Assembly: GCF_014695375.1 (NCBI RefSeq)
Contig: NZ_JACJOG010000037.1
Coordinates: forward strand, 124,001 to 188,000
DNA: 64,000 bases
Direction of reading: 5' to 3'
Source: Coleofasciculus sp. FACHB-T130
GTDB taxonomy: Bacteria > Cyanobacteriota > Cyanobacteriia > Cyanobacteriales > FACHB-T130
Shown here piece by piece: positions 43,906 through 52,578 of this stretch (positions are counted from its first letter, which is position 1; every line of letters begins with the position of its first letter). The position numbers and the translations under genes are program-made. The notes below the pieces were generated by a model. That model saw only the letters and a program-made list of their open reading frames with translations, did not search any database and was not told the origin of the DNA.

Positions 43906-44832
43906 ATGCTGCTAAAAGATGTCCGAGACTATCAAATTCTGTTTCTATCCTTGTTCCTGTTCTTAGGTATTTGGACAAGAGACTGGACGCTAAGACCGGA
44001 TCTAATTCTAGTGGTCATGGTAACTTGTCTGGGGACTCAGTGGCTAGCAGTATCGATTAAACAAAACTTATTCAATTTGCTTCCGGTACAAGATAATTGT
44101 CCCAATGAAATTAATTCTGTTTTAACAAATGTTCCTATCAATCTTTCATTACGGAGTGCTTTTATTACGGCTTTAGGTCTGAGTTTGCTCCTAAGAGCCG
44201 ATAGTTACAGCACAATGATTTTGGCTGGCTCTTTCGCAATTCTAAGTAAATTCATTTTTAATTTTCGGAACAAGCATTTTTTTAACCCTGCTAACTTTGG
44301 TATTATTGCCGCGCTTATCTTGACAAAAGATGCCTGGGTTTCGCCCGGACAATGGGGAGATGAATGGTGGTATGCGCTGTTATTTGCAGGCACCGGGGGC
44401 ACGATTTTAAAACGAGTTGGTCGTTGGGATACAACCGCTGCTTTTTTAGGTTCCTACGCTTTATTGGAAGCAATTCGCAATATTTGGCTGGGCTGGACAT
44501 TGGATGTATTTTCACATCGATTGATGAGCGGTTCTTTGTTGTTATTTGCCCTGTTTATGATTACAGATCCTCGCTCCATACCTAATGCTAGGAGCGGGCG
44601 TTTAGTATGGGCAGTTTCTATCGGCTGCTTAACTTTTTTCTTGCGAAATCAATTTTTTGTATCTACTGCTGTTTTCTGGGCTTTGTTCGCCCTCGCACCG
44701 ATGACCGTTCTTTTAGATTTTCTCTGGTCAGCACCCCGATTTTCATGGGCGGAGGCTTCCGCACAGAAATTCAGTAATTCAGTCATTGATAAATCTGAGG
44801 AAACTGAATCCGAGACGTATTTACAAGTGTAA
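43906..44832 (+). CDS. RnfD/NqrB-like membrane protein
   Basis: This 308 aa polytopic inner-membrane protein has about nine TM helices and resembles subunit D of Rnf / NqrB of Na+-NQR. Characteristic segments are FIFNFRNKHFFNPANFGIIA (about 116-135) and LLFALFMITDPRSIPNARSG (about 211-230), with HRLMSGSLLL. The other Rnf/Nqr subunits are not in the window. It is 29 bp upstream of the DUF2330 gene, with which it probably forms an operon. A role in membrane redox or flavin binding is suggested by family only. Confidence 0.82.
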   Translation: MLLKDVRDYQILFLSLFLFLGIWTRDWTLRPDLILVVMVTCLGTQWLAVSIKQNLFNLLPVQDNCPNEINSVLTNVPINLSLRSAFITALGLSLLLRADSYSTMILAGSFAILSKFIFNFRNKHFFNPANFGIIAALILTKDAWVSPGQWGDEWWYALLFAGTGGTILKRVGRWDTTAAFLGSYALLEAIRNIWLGWTLDVFSHRLMSGSLLLFALFMITDPRSIPNARSGRLVWAVSIGCLTFFLRNQFFVSTAVFWALFALAPMTVLLDFLWSAPRFSWAEASAQKFSNSVIDKSEETESETYLQV

Positions 44833-44861
44833 GTTTTTAGTAATTACTACAAGAGGTACCA

Positions 44862-46220
44862 ATGAAATTATTTCGGATCTGGAAAACTTTAGTAATAACG
44901 TTTTTGGCTGTTATTTGCTTTGCTCCGACAGCCTGGGGATTTTGTGGCTTCTATGTGGCGAAAGCGGATACAAAGCTTTACAATAAAGCGTCGCAAGTAG
45001 TAATTGCTCGCGATCGCGATCGCACTATTTTAACGATGGCGAATGACTATCAAGGCGATGTCAAAGACTTTGCTCTGGTTGTCCCCGTTCCGACAGTGCT
45101 TCAGAAAGAACAGGTTCACGTTGGCGACCCTAAAATTATCGAGCGATTGGATGCTTTTAGTGCGCCGCGACTGGTGGAATATTTTGACGAAGATCCTTGT
45201 AATTCGGTCATGTACGAGAGGCTCCCTGCACCAGCATCCGCACCAACGTCAGGCGGTGCAAGAGCTAGCAGGGATGAAGACAATAGCTTGGGTGTCACTG
45301 TAGAAGCTCGTTTCAATGTGGGAGAGTATGACATTGTTATTCTCAGTGCAAAAGAATCAAACGGTCTAGAAACCTGGCTAAATCGCAACGGATATAAGAT
45401 TCCACGGGGTGCAAAACAACTGCTGCAACCCTATATTCGGCAAAACATGAAATTCTTTGTTGCAAAGGTCAATCTTAAAGAATTTCAAAATTCCGGCTCT
45501 CAATTTCTGCGACCTCTACAGATGGCTTACGAATCGCCTAAATTTATGTTGCCGATTCGTCTAGGGATGATTAACTCTACTAGCGAACAAGATTTGATTG
45601 TTTACGTTTTATCGCCTAAAGGACAAGCTGAAGTTACCAATTACCGAACTGTAAAAATCCCCTCGGATGCTGAAATTCCAGTATTCGTCAAAAATGAATT
45701 TGGCGATTTCTACAAATCGATGTTTCAAACTTCTTACACTCGTGAAGACAAAAAGGTTGCCTTTCTGGAATATGCCTGGAACATGGGAAACTGCGATCCC
45801 TGTTCTGCCGAACCTTTAAATCCAGAAGAACTGCGGAAAGCTGGTGTTTTTTGGCTAGATAATTATCCTTCGGATGCCCGCGAGTCAGCGCCTTTCCGTA
45901 GAGCCGTTGTTCCCTCTAATAATGTTTTTATCACCCGTCTCCATGTCCGGTACACCCGCGATAAATTCCCGGAAGATTTGGTGTTTCAAGAAACATCAAA
46001 TGAACAAAGTTTTCAAGGTCGTTATGTCCTTCGTCATCCCTTTACAGGAGATGTGAAGTGTCAAGCGGGTCAACAGTATAAACAGTCTTTGACTAGACGA
46101 TTTGAACAAGAGGCGCAGACTCTCGCCAAGCTGACTGGGTGGAATATTCAGGATATTCGGAAGAAAATGCCTGTTGCACAAAGCAGTTCTAGACCTTGGT
46201 GGCAAAACATCTGGCCTTAA
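44862..46220 (+). CDS. DUF2330-domain secreted protein
   Basis: This 452 aa protein has a signal peptide (MKLFRIWKTLVITFLAVICF then APTAWGFCGF, cleavage about residue 26) and a DUF2330 domain. The family signature includes GFCGFYVAKADTKLYNKASQ, VVIARDRDRTILTMANDYQG and FALVVPVP near the N-terminus. Cys residues at the mature N-terminus and in NMGNCDPCSAEPL suggest metal or disulphide chemistry. Function is unknown. It is coupled to the RnfD-like gene, and the two may form a membrane/periplasm redox unit (inference). Confidence 0.85.
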   Translation: MKLFRIWKTLVITFLAVICFAPTAWGFCGFYVAKADTKLYNKASQVVIARDRDRTILTMANDYQGDVKDFALVVPVPTVLQKEQVHVGDPKIIERLDAFSAPRLVEYFDEDPCNSVMYERLPAPASAPTSGGARASRDEDNSLGVTVEARFNVGEYDIVILSAKESNGLETWLNRNGYKIPRGAKQLLQPYIRQNMKFFVAKVNLKEFQNSGSQFLRPLQMAYESPKFMLPIRLGMINSTSEQDLIVYVLSPKGQAEVTNYRTVKIPSDAEIPVFVKNEFGDFYKSMFQTSYTREDKKVAFLEYAWNMGNCDPCSAEPLNPEELRKAGVFWLDNYPSDARESAPFRRAVVPSNNVFITRLHVRYTRDKFPEDLVFQETSNEQSFQGRYVLRHPFTGDVKCQAGQQYKQSLTRRFEQEAQTLAKLTGWNIQDIRKKMPVAQSSSRPWWQNIWP

Positions 46221-46239
46221 TAATGACCTAACATTTTAA

Positions 46240-46265
46240 CCCTCTTTCCTGCAAAGGAAGGGGGG
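46240..46265. terminator. Bidirectional hairpin between convergent DUF2330 and dtd genes
   Basis: CCCTCTTTCCT (46240-46250), loop GCAA and AGGAAGGGGGG (46255-46265) form an 11-bp stem with two G:U pairs. It is of the dispersed purine/pyrimidine repeat type and sits where two transcripts converge. Confidence 0.55.
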
Positions 46266-46297
46266 AATTTACAGCTTTGGAGTCAGTTTTCTTCAAG

Positions 46298-46753
46298 TTA
46301 AGTTGCTTCTCGTTCTAGCAGCAAAGTAACAGGGCCATCATTTTCAATTGCTACCTGCATCATCGCCCCAAATTCGCCTGTTTCTACGCGCAAACCGCTC
46401 TGGCGCAACTTAGCGATAAACTGTTCGTAAAGATTTTGAGCGAGCGCAGGCGCAGCAGATTTATCAAAAGAGGGGCGGCGTCCTTTGCGACAATCTCCGT
46501 AGAGGGTGAATTGGCTGACTACCAGCAGTTCACCCTCAATTTCTAGGACTGATTTCTCCCAACGTCCGCTACCATTCTGCTCATCTGGAAATAAGCGCAA
46601 TTCCAGACATTTACGAGCCATCCACTCCAGTTCGGCTTCGGTATCTGTTTCGGCAATGCCTACGAGTAAATTAAGTCCGCGCCCAATTTTACCAACTACT
46701 CGATCTGAAACTTCAACTTGTGAGGATTTAACTCGCTGAATGACAACGCGCAT
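46298..46753 (-). CDS. dtd: D-aminoacyl-tRNA deacylase
   Basis: This 151 aa enzyme removes D-amino acids from mischarged tRNA. Both active-site signatures are intact: [20 protein letters not shown] and, near the C-terminus, [10 protein letters not shown] (the Gly-cisPro motif). The N-terminus [17 protein letters not shown] is the family start, giving ATG 46753; an upstream in-frame ATG at 46804 would add 17 unrelated residues. It is convergent with the DUF2330 gene. Confidence 0.95.
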   Translation of the reverse strand: MRVVIQRVKSSQVEVSDRVVGKIGRGLNLLVGIAETDTEAELEWMARKCLELRLFPDEQNGSGRWEKSVLEIEGELLVVSQFTLYGDCRKGRRPSFDKSAAPALAQNLYEQFIAKLRQSGLRVETGEFGAMMQVAIENDGPVTLLLEREAT

Positions 46754-46879
46754 AATTAGCTTCGATACATCTGTCGGGACATGACAATGCCATGCCCCGA
46801 CCAAAAATTAGAGCCGCAATCTATTTGACCTAACTGAGAAAAGCGATTAGGAATTTAGCAATTAGCTAATTCCTAAAAA

Positions 46880-48010
46880 CTATTTCCCAAAGCCTTTACC
46901 GCGAGAAGTAGAAGGCAGACAAACACAACTTTTGATTTGTTGTTGCAGAGTTTCTTTATCTAAATCCTGACCAATCAGTACCAACTGGTTTTTTGGTTTT
47001 CCTGTCCAATCTTCATCATCGATGGAGAAGCGCTTGCCGCACAGATGGAAGATATGACGCCGAGGACTTTCATCAAACCAAAGAATCCCTTTGGCACGGA
47101 AGACAGTCGAGGGCAACTGATTATCTAAGAAATTTTGAAACTTCTTGATCGCAAAAGGTTTGTCGCTTTCAAAAGAAATTGAGGTAAACCCGTCATTTTC
47201 CAAGTGGTGGGAATGATGATCGTGGTCGTGATGGTCGTGAGTGCAAACGCCATGATCGTGATCGCAACTACTATGATCGTCGTGATGATCGTGGTCATGA
47301 CCGTGGTCGTGGTGGTGATGGTCGTGACCCTTTTCTGCCTCTTCGTTTTGGAAATATTTGTCAGTCTCAAATAAACCGACGCTGAGGAGTAACGGTAGCG
47401 GCACCTGTCCTTTGGTGGTTCGCATAATCCGGGCACCGCCTTTCATATCCCGAATTCTGACTTCTAAGGAGTCTAAGTCGGCTTCATCCACCAAGTCCGC
47501 CTTGTTGAGCAGGATGATATCACCGTATGCGATCTGGCTGGCGGCGGCTTCGCTGTTGAATAAATCGAGACTGAAGTTTTCCGAATCTACGACCGTAATG
47601 ATGGAATCTAGACGAGTCATGTCTCGCAGTTCGGTACCTAAAAAGGTAAGTGCCACTGGCAGGGGATCTGCGAGTCCGGTTGTCTCGACTACCAGATAAT
47701 CGACCTTTTCTTCGCGTTCCAGAACTTTATAGACTGCTTCGACGAGATCGTTATTAATGGTGCAGCAGATACAACCGTTACTTAACTCCACCATGTCCTC
47801 GCCGGTGGTGACAATCAGCTCATTATCAATGCCGATTTCACCAAATTCATTAACCAGAACAGCGGTTTTGACGCCTTGCTGATTGCTCAAGATGTGATTG
47901 AGGAGGGTGGTTTTGCCACTGCCAAGGAAACCTGTAATGATCGTCACGGGTAAGCCGTGCTTGGGGGCATCTATCTCTGGAGATTGACTGGGAGTGGTGG
48001 CTGGTTGCAT
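46880..48010 (-). CDS. COG0523/CobW-family GTPase with His-rich metal-binding loop
   Basis: This 376 aa P-loop GTPase is predicted to act as a metal (probably zinc) insertase or chaperone. Signatures are GFLGSGKTTLLNHIL, the metal-binding motif NGCICCTINNDL (CxCC), LLNKADLVDEADL (NKxD) and the C-terminal CobW_C domain. Between the two halves (about 215-262) lies an extreme His/Asp run of about 25 histidines. Such loops store or buffer zinc or nickel. Start ATG 48010; TTG 48034 would add eight residues. No Zur-box-like palindrome was seen upstream. Confidence 0.9.
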   Translation of the reverse strand: MQPATTPSQSPEIDAPKHGLPVTIITGFLGSGKTTLLNHILSNQQGVKTAVLVNEFGEIGIDNELIVTTGEDMVELSNGCICCTINNDLVEAVYKVLEREEKVDYLVVETTGLADPLPVALTFLGTELRDMTRLDSIITVVDSENFSLDLFNSEAAASQIAYGDIILLNKADLVDEADLDSLEVRIRDMKGGARIMRTTKGQVPLPLLLSVGLFETDKYFQNEEAEKGHDHHHHDHGHDHDHHDDHSSCDHDHGVCTHDHHDHDHHSHHLENDGFTSISFESDKPFAIKKFQNFLDNQLPSTVFRAKGILWFDESPRRHIFHLCGKRFSIDDEDWTGKPKNQLVLIGQDLDKETLQQQIKSCVCLPSTSRGKGFGK

Positions 48011-48034
48011 AGTGCGACTTTCAGATTTTCTCAA

Positions 48035-48557
48035 AAAACGTTGATAGAGCTATACGTAAATTACTGTAGGAGCTAAGCGCTAAGCAGAGTGTAGGTTTAG
48101 ATCCCGATGATGGCTTGAAATGGAGATCCAACCTTTTACTTTATAGCAAGCGAACAGCTTCGCATACGCGCTAACAGAGCGATCGCTCTCTCCCTCCAGC
48201 TTACCTAACTCCGAAGAAGGCATTCTCCAATCCTTTTCGCATCGCCTAAGCATTTTTCATCTTGAAGCGAATTTCGATCAGTAAAGCGATGTTGTTAGCG
48301 TTAGTGTTAACGGATGCGAACTGACAAGTCAGCGCTAGGCTAACGCCTCGCTTCGCTAACGCTATCGCGTTAAGTCGATGTTGAAGCGCATGATGTTGTG
48401 TTGAAGCCGCATTGCTCCCTAGTTACTCTCTTAAGCACCTACTTTTTGAGACTTAATTAGCGACAAAGTAAAATTTTAATTCGGATGAGTGGATGGCTTG
48501 CTGACCAGGGAATTTAAAATACTGATACAGATGCACTTTATTTCTTAAGTTCTAGGA
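48035..48557. other. Divergent intergenic region with GCTAACGC repeats
   Basis: No gene is seen. Several short palindromic pieces recur, such as GTTAGCG/CGCTAAC around 48290-48370, of a type common in filamentous cyanobacteria. The region must hold the promoters of the CobW-type gene and cysS, but none was assigned. Confidence 0.4.
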
Positions 48558-50042
48558 ATGGCCCTAACACTCTACAACACCCTCACTCGTCGCAAGGAAG
48601 CCTTTGAACCTGTTGAACCCGGTAAAGCCGGGATGTACTACTGCGGCGTGACGGTGTATGACTATTGCCACTTGGGTCATGCAAGAGCTTGCATCGTCTG
48701 GGATGTGACGCGCCGTTATCTGCAATTTGTCGGCTACGACGTGCGCTATGTGCAGAATTTTACCGATATTGATGACAAAATCCTCAACCGGGCACGGCAA
48801 GAAGGTTCGTCAATGGAAGAAGTCGCCGAACGCTACATCCAAGCTTATTTTGAGGATATGGCGCGGCTGAATATCAAAGAAGCCGATGAATATCCGCGTG
48901 CTACACACACGATCAATGGGATTCAGCGGCTGATTCACGAGTTGGAACAGAAAAATTTTGCCTATCCCGCTGGGGGTGATGTTTACTATGCGGTGCGTCA
49001 ATTTCCGGAGTACGGTAAGCTGTCGGGACGCAAGTTAGAAGATATGCAAGCGGGCGCGAGTAACCGGGTGGAGGTGGAAGACCTGGAAGCGTCCAAGAAA
49101 AGAGATCCGTTTGATTTTGCGCTGTGGAAGGCGGCAAAACCGGGGGAACCCGCCTGGGAATCGTCTTGGGGTGCGGGTCGTCCGGGGTGGCACATTGAAT
49201 GTTCGGCAATGGTGCGCGATCGCTTAGGCGATACAATCGACATCCACGCTGGCGGTGCTGACTTAATTTTCCCCCACCACGAGAACGAAATTGCCCAATC
49301 GGAAGCGGTAACTGGCAAGCCGTTAGCGAACTACTGGCTGCATAACGGGATGGTGACGGTAAATGGGGAGAAGATGTCTAAGTCTCTGGGCAACTTTATC
49401 ACCATTCGCGAGTTACTCGATCGACCCGTCGATCCAATGGCGGTACGGCTATTTGTTCTTACAGCCCAATATCGCAAGCCGATTGATTTTACCGATGAAG
49501 CAATAAAAGCGGCTACAAACGGTTGGACTACCCTAAAAGAAGGTCTGTTGTTTGGATATAAGTACGGTTCCCAACTGGGTTGGATGGGAACCCCCCCTAA
49601 CCCCCCCGTTAACGGGGGGGGACATGACAACGCTGTGGAAAGATTTCAGACAGAAGTGGATGATGACTTGAATTTTCCTGGCGGTTTAACGATATTGTTT
49701 GAACTTGCTAAAGAGTTAGGCAAGCAGGGGAATATCCTCGTTCATCAGGGTAAAACCGAGATCCCACCCGAACAATTAGAAGCTTACTGGCATAACCTAG
49801 TTAATTTGTCAAGTGTATTAGGCTTAGAAGTGAATGCCGACGACATTGCAAAGCTACAGGTTGAAACCACTGCCGCTTCTGGTGGTTTCAGCGATGCAGA
49901 CATTGAGGCGATGATTCAGCAGCGCCAGGAAGCCAGGATCGCGAAAAATTTTGCTGAAAGCGATCGCATTCGCAACGAGCTACAAGCCAAGGGCATTACT
50001 TTAATTGATAGCCCGGATGGTACACGATGGCATCGTAACTAA
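48558..50042 (+). CDS. cysS: Cysteinyl-tRNA synthetase with repeat-derived insertion
   Basis: This 494 aa class I synthetase charges tRNA-Cys. CGVTVYDYCHLGHARACIVW carries the first zinc Cys and the HLGH form of the HIGH motif; GWHIECSAM and HHENEIAQSE supply further zinc ligands; GEKMSKSLGNF is the KMSKS motif. Residues about 345-357 (GTPPNPPVNGGGH) are encoded by a C-run/G-run palindrome (49601-49620) and look like an inserted dispersed repeat that keeps the frame. The gene ends cleanly at 50042, so it is probably functional. Confidence 0.95.
   Translation: MALTLYNTLTRRKEAFEPVEPGKAGMYYCGVTVYDYCHLGHARACIVWDVTRRYLQFVGYDVRYVQNFTDIDDKILNRARQEGSSMEEVAERYIQAYFEDMARLNIKEADEYPRATHTINGIQRLIHELEQKNFAYPAGGDVYYAVRQFPEYGKLSGRKLEDMQAGASNRVEVEDLEASKKRDPFDFALWKAAKPGEPAWESSWGAGRPGWHIECSAMVRDRLGDTIDIHAGGADLIFPHHENEIAQSEAVTGKPLANYWLHNGMVTVNGEKMSKSLGNFITIRELLDRPVDPMAVRLFVLTAQYRKPIDFTDEAIKAATNGWTTLKEGLLFGYKYGSQLGWMGTPPNPPVNGGGHDNAVERFQTEVDDDLNFPGGLTILFELAKELGKQGNILVHQGKTEIPPEQLEAYWHNLVNLSSVLGLEVNADDIAKLQVETTAASGGFSDADIEAMIQQRQEARIAKNFAESDRIRNELQAKGITLIDSPDGTRWHRN
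49591..49621. repeat. C-rich/G-rich palindrome inserted in cysS
   Basis: Seven C, then GTTAAC flanked by CG, then seven G form a perfect 20-bp palindrome (49601-49620), preceded by another C-run (49591-49597). I recognise the pattern as a dispersed cyanobacterial repeat of the CCCCCCTAACCCCCC type. It is in frame within the coding sequence. Confidence 0.8.
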
Positions 50043-50478
50043 GATGAGCATAGCGGCAACTGCCTATGTTGCACCAATAGCGATCGCCTTGACGAGATTT
50101 TCAGCAGGAGCGATCGCTTTCTTCTTTCTCACCCTCACTCTCGTCATTTGAGTCTCATCCTGACTTTGCCAGCGCTGTTTATAACGCTTTTGAGTTTAGC
50201 AATTTGGCTACCTTCGCTGATTGCTTGATTAGGAGAGTGGCTAAAAGCCTACAAAATGGCATCTACACAAAAGAAGAGTGCTAATTCACACCCGTGGTAG
50301 AGGCTTTGCGTTTAAAGTTTCCGTATAGTGTATCGAACAACACGTAAATTTACGTAAGCGATCGCGATCGCTGTTTCCGGATTAAGCGATCGCAAACGTG
50401 TAGAGATCGGTAGCACTACGCAGCTTTTTCAAAAGCTTGATAGTAGCCATACTGAGTCAGGGCATTACCAGAGGTGCG
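50043..50478. other. HIP1-rich intergenic region upstream of the histidine kinase
   Basis: The region carries numerous GCGATCGC sites and a 14-bp perfect palindrome, ACGTAAATTTACGT (50342-50355), about 124 bp ahead of the chosen kinase start. No gene is seen. Confidence 0.45.
50342..50355. promoter_or_regulatory. 14-bp palindrome, possible operator
   Basis: ACGTAAATTTACGT is a perfect palindrome in the upstream region of the histidine kinase gene. Its binding protein is unknown. Confidence 0.3.
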
Positions 50479-52026
50479 ATGGGACTGATGCACAAAATTC
50501 CAGAAGACACTTCTCACTGGACGGACTACTCACAAGAAATGCTAAGCAGGAATCAACAGCAAGTAATGCCCTGGGCATGGATTGAGCAAGCATCAGTAAC
50601 CCGGACTGAGGATTTTGAACAAAGCCAAACAGATGCGACTTCCCAACCGTCACCCCTACATTTAAATTCGACGCTAAAAGAATTAACGCTCTACGACGCT
50701 AGCATCGACTCGGAACGTGCCGTAGAGGAAGCAATCCAGATTTTTGAAGCGAACCCGTTGCTTCCTGGCATGATTATTACCGAACAAGGTAATTTTGTCG
50801 GGATGATTTCGCGACGGCGCTTCTTTGAATCTATGCGCCGTCTCTACAGCTTAGAGTTATCTTCGCCGCCCTCTTTGAAGGCGCTCTACAGCATTGCCCG
50901 ATGTGAGATTTTAGTATGCGATCGCAACAGTTCCATTGTCGAGACTGTACAGCAGTCCTTAAAGCGATCGCCCGAACTCATTTACGAACCGATCGTCGTG
51001 CAACTGCAATCGGGAATTTGCAGACTCTTAGACGTACATCAGTTACTCATTGCTCAATCGCAGATTCATCAACAGGCAGCAGAAGCACTGCGGCAATCAG
51101 AAGCGCAATCCAAAGAGAAAACAACCCAGTTAGAGCAAACCCTGCATGAACTCCAGCGTACTCAAGCTCAACTGATTCAGACCGAAAAAATGTCTGGGTT
51201 GGGACAAATCGTTGCCGGTATCGCCCACGAAATTAATAACTCTGTCAGCTTTATTTACGGCAATCTCACCCATGCCAGCGAGTATGCCTACGACTTGCTG
51301 CACTTGCTGCACCTGTTTATCCAGCACTATCCTCAGCCAGTGCCAGAGATACAAGCAGAAATGGAAGACATTGACCTGGATTTTCTGAGGTCAGATTTGC
51401 CGAAACTTCTATCTTCAATGCAGGTAGGTGCAGAACGGATCTCTGAGATTGTTCTTTCCCTGCGGAACTTCTCTCGGCTCGACGAAGCAGAAGTGAAGTG
51501 TGTCAATATTCACGAAGGCATCGACAACACGCTCCTGTTTCTACAAAATCGGCTCAAAGGCAGAGGTATACGCCCTGATATTGTGGTTCAAAAAGACTAT
51601 GGCGACCTTCCTTTTGTAGAATGCAATGCTGGGCAACTCAACCAAGCATTCATGAATATCTTCTGCAATGCAATTGAGGCACTAGAAAAGGAAATTAGTC
51701 ACAGACAAGGAAATACCCATTACCCATCACCGATAATTCGGATTCGCACGGAAGTCGGAGATAACAATCAAGTTGTAATTCGGATTGCAGACAACGGCAT
51801 TGGGATGACCTCGGAGGTACAGCAACGACTATTCGATCCTTTCTTTACGACTAAACCTATCGGCAAAGGAACTGGCTTAGGGTTGTCAATTAGTTATCAA
51901 ATCGTGGTAGAAAAACACGGCGGTCAATTGACCTATATTTCCGAAACGGGGAAAGGAACAGAGTTTGCGATCGCGATTCCGATTCAGCAGTACAATTCAT
52001 CCGCTACTCTGTCTCAGTGCGCCTGA
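50479..52026 (+). CDS. Soluble sensor histidine kinase with CBS-like N-terminal region
   Basis: This 515 aa kinase has no membrane helix. An N-terminal region with CBS-like halves (LYDASIDSERAVEEAIQIFE, then LPGMIITEQGNFVGMISRRR) is followed by a coiled coil (about 195-245) and a HisKA/HATPase core. The phospho-acceptor is in GLGQIVAGIAHEINNSVSFI. The N box is NIFCNAIEAL, the G1 box DNGIGM and the G2 box GKGTGLGLS. It probably signals through a separate response regulator, since none is adjacent. I chose ATG 50479, with AGAGG five bases upstream; TTG 50437 or ATG 50488 are alternatives. Confidence 0.9.
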   Translation: MGLMHKIPEDTSHWTDYSQEMLSRNQQQVMPWAWIEQASVTRTEDFEQSQTDATSQPSPLHLNSTLKELTLYDASIDSERAVEEAIQIFEANPLLPGMIITEQGNFVGMISRRRFFESMRRLYSLELSSPPSLKALYSIARCEILVCDRNSSIVETVQQSLKRSPELIYEPIVVQLQSGICRLLDVHQLLIAQSQIHQQAAEALRQSEAQSKEKTTQLEQTLHELQRTQAQLIQTEKMSGLGQIVAGIAHEINNSVSFIYGNLTHASEYAYDLLHLLHLFIQHYPQPVPEIQAEMEDIDLDFLRSDLPKLLSSMQVGAERISEIVLSLRNFSRLDEAEVKCVNIHEGIDNTLLFLQNRLKGRGIRPDIVVQKDYGDLPFVECNAGQLNQAFMNIFCNAIEALEKEISHRQGNTHYPSPIIRIRTEVGDNNQVVIRIADNGIGMTSEVQQRLFDPFFTTKPIGKGTGLGLSISYQIVVEKHGGQLTYISETGKGTEFAIAIPIQQYNSSATLSQCA

Positions 52027-52578
52027 GCCAAAATTGCTGCTTGTCTTTTTCTAAACCTTTTTAACTCAATTGTTATGGCAATCCTATTTGAGTGTGGATG
52101 CTAGTAGTTCAGATCCCCAACTTCTTTCTCGAAGTCGGGGATCTCGCCTTCACGAATCATTCAGGCTTGCGATATCAAAGTATAGGTACGGTGGATTTCT
52201 ATTAGCTGCCTCATTTCAAATCTGGTAGATTTCCCGCAAGAGGAAACCGCTTCCTCTATCTACCCACATTTCAGGGAGGAGAGATAGAGCCAGAGACTTA
52301 GACTTGCTTTGGATTTTGGGAAATTGCGAGTAATCAAACGGATTGGATATTACTACCTAATTAGGCAGATTAATTTAACATTAGTACAACTCTTTAGATA
52401 GACGAGCCAAGAAAATAATAGAGGTAGGGTTTTAACAAAGAGTTTCAAGAAATATGTCTTTAGGCTGCTAACTGACGTAACTGATTGAAGGTCAATTTTT
52501 TTACAACCAACATTTGTTCGCTTTTGGCAAGAAAGCTGCCAAAGTCAGTATTTTTTAGCCTAAGTTCAGGATATTCCC
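52027..52578. other. 552-bp intergenic stretch
   Basis: This stretch holds a hairpin element at 52111-52144 (separate entry) and a second inverted pair, CTCTATCT/AGATAGAG, near 52255-52295. No gene is seen. Confidence 0.45.
52111..52144. repeat. AGATCCCC...GGGGATCT palindromic repeat
   Basis: AGATCCCCAACTTC (52111-52124) pairs with GAAGTCGGGGATCT (52131-52144), one mismatch, loop TTTCTC. It is a dispersed cyanobacterial palindrome and may terminate the kinase transcript. Confidence 0.7.

Noticed and set aside
47125-47436. Threonine/isoleucine-rich minus-strand frame
   Set aside because: It is the shifted-frame shadow of the His-rich loop of the CobW-type gene.
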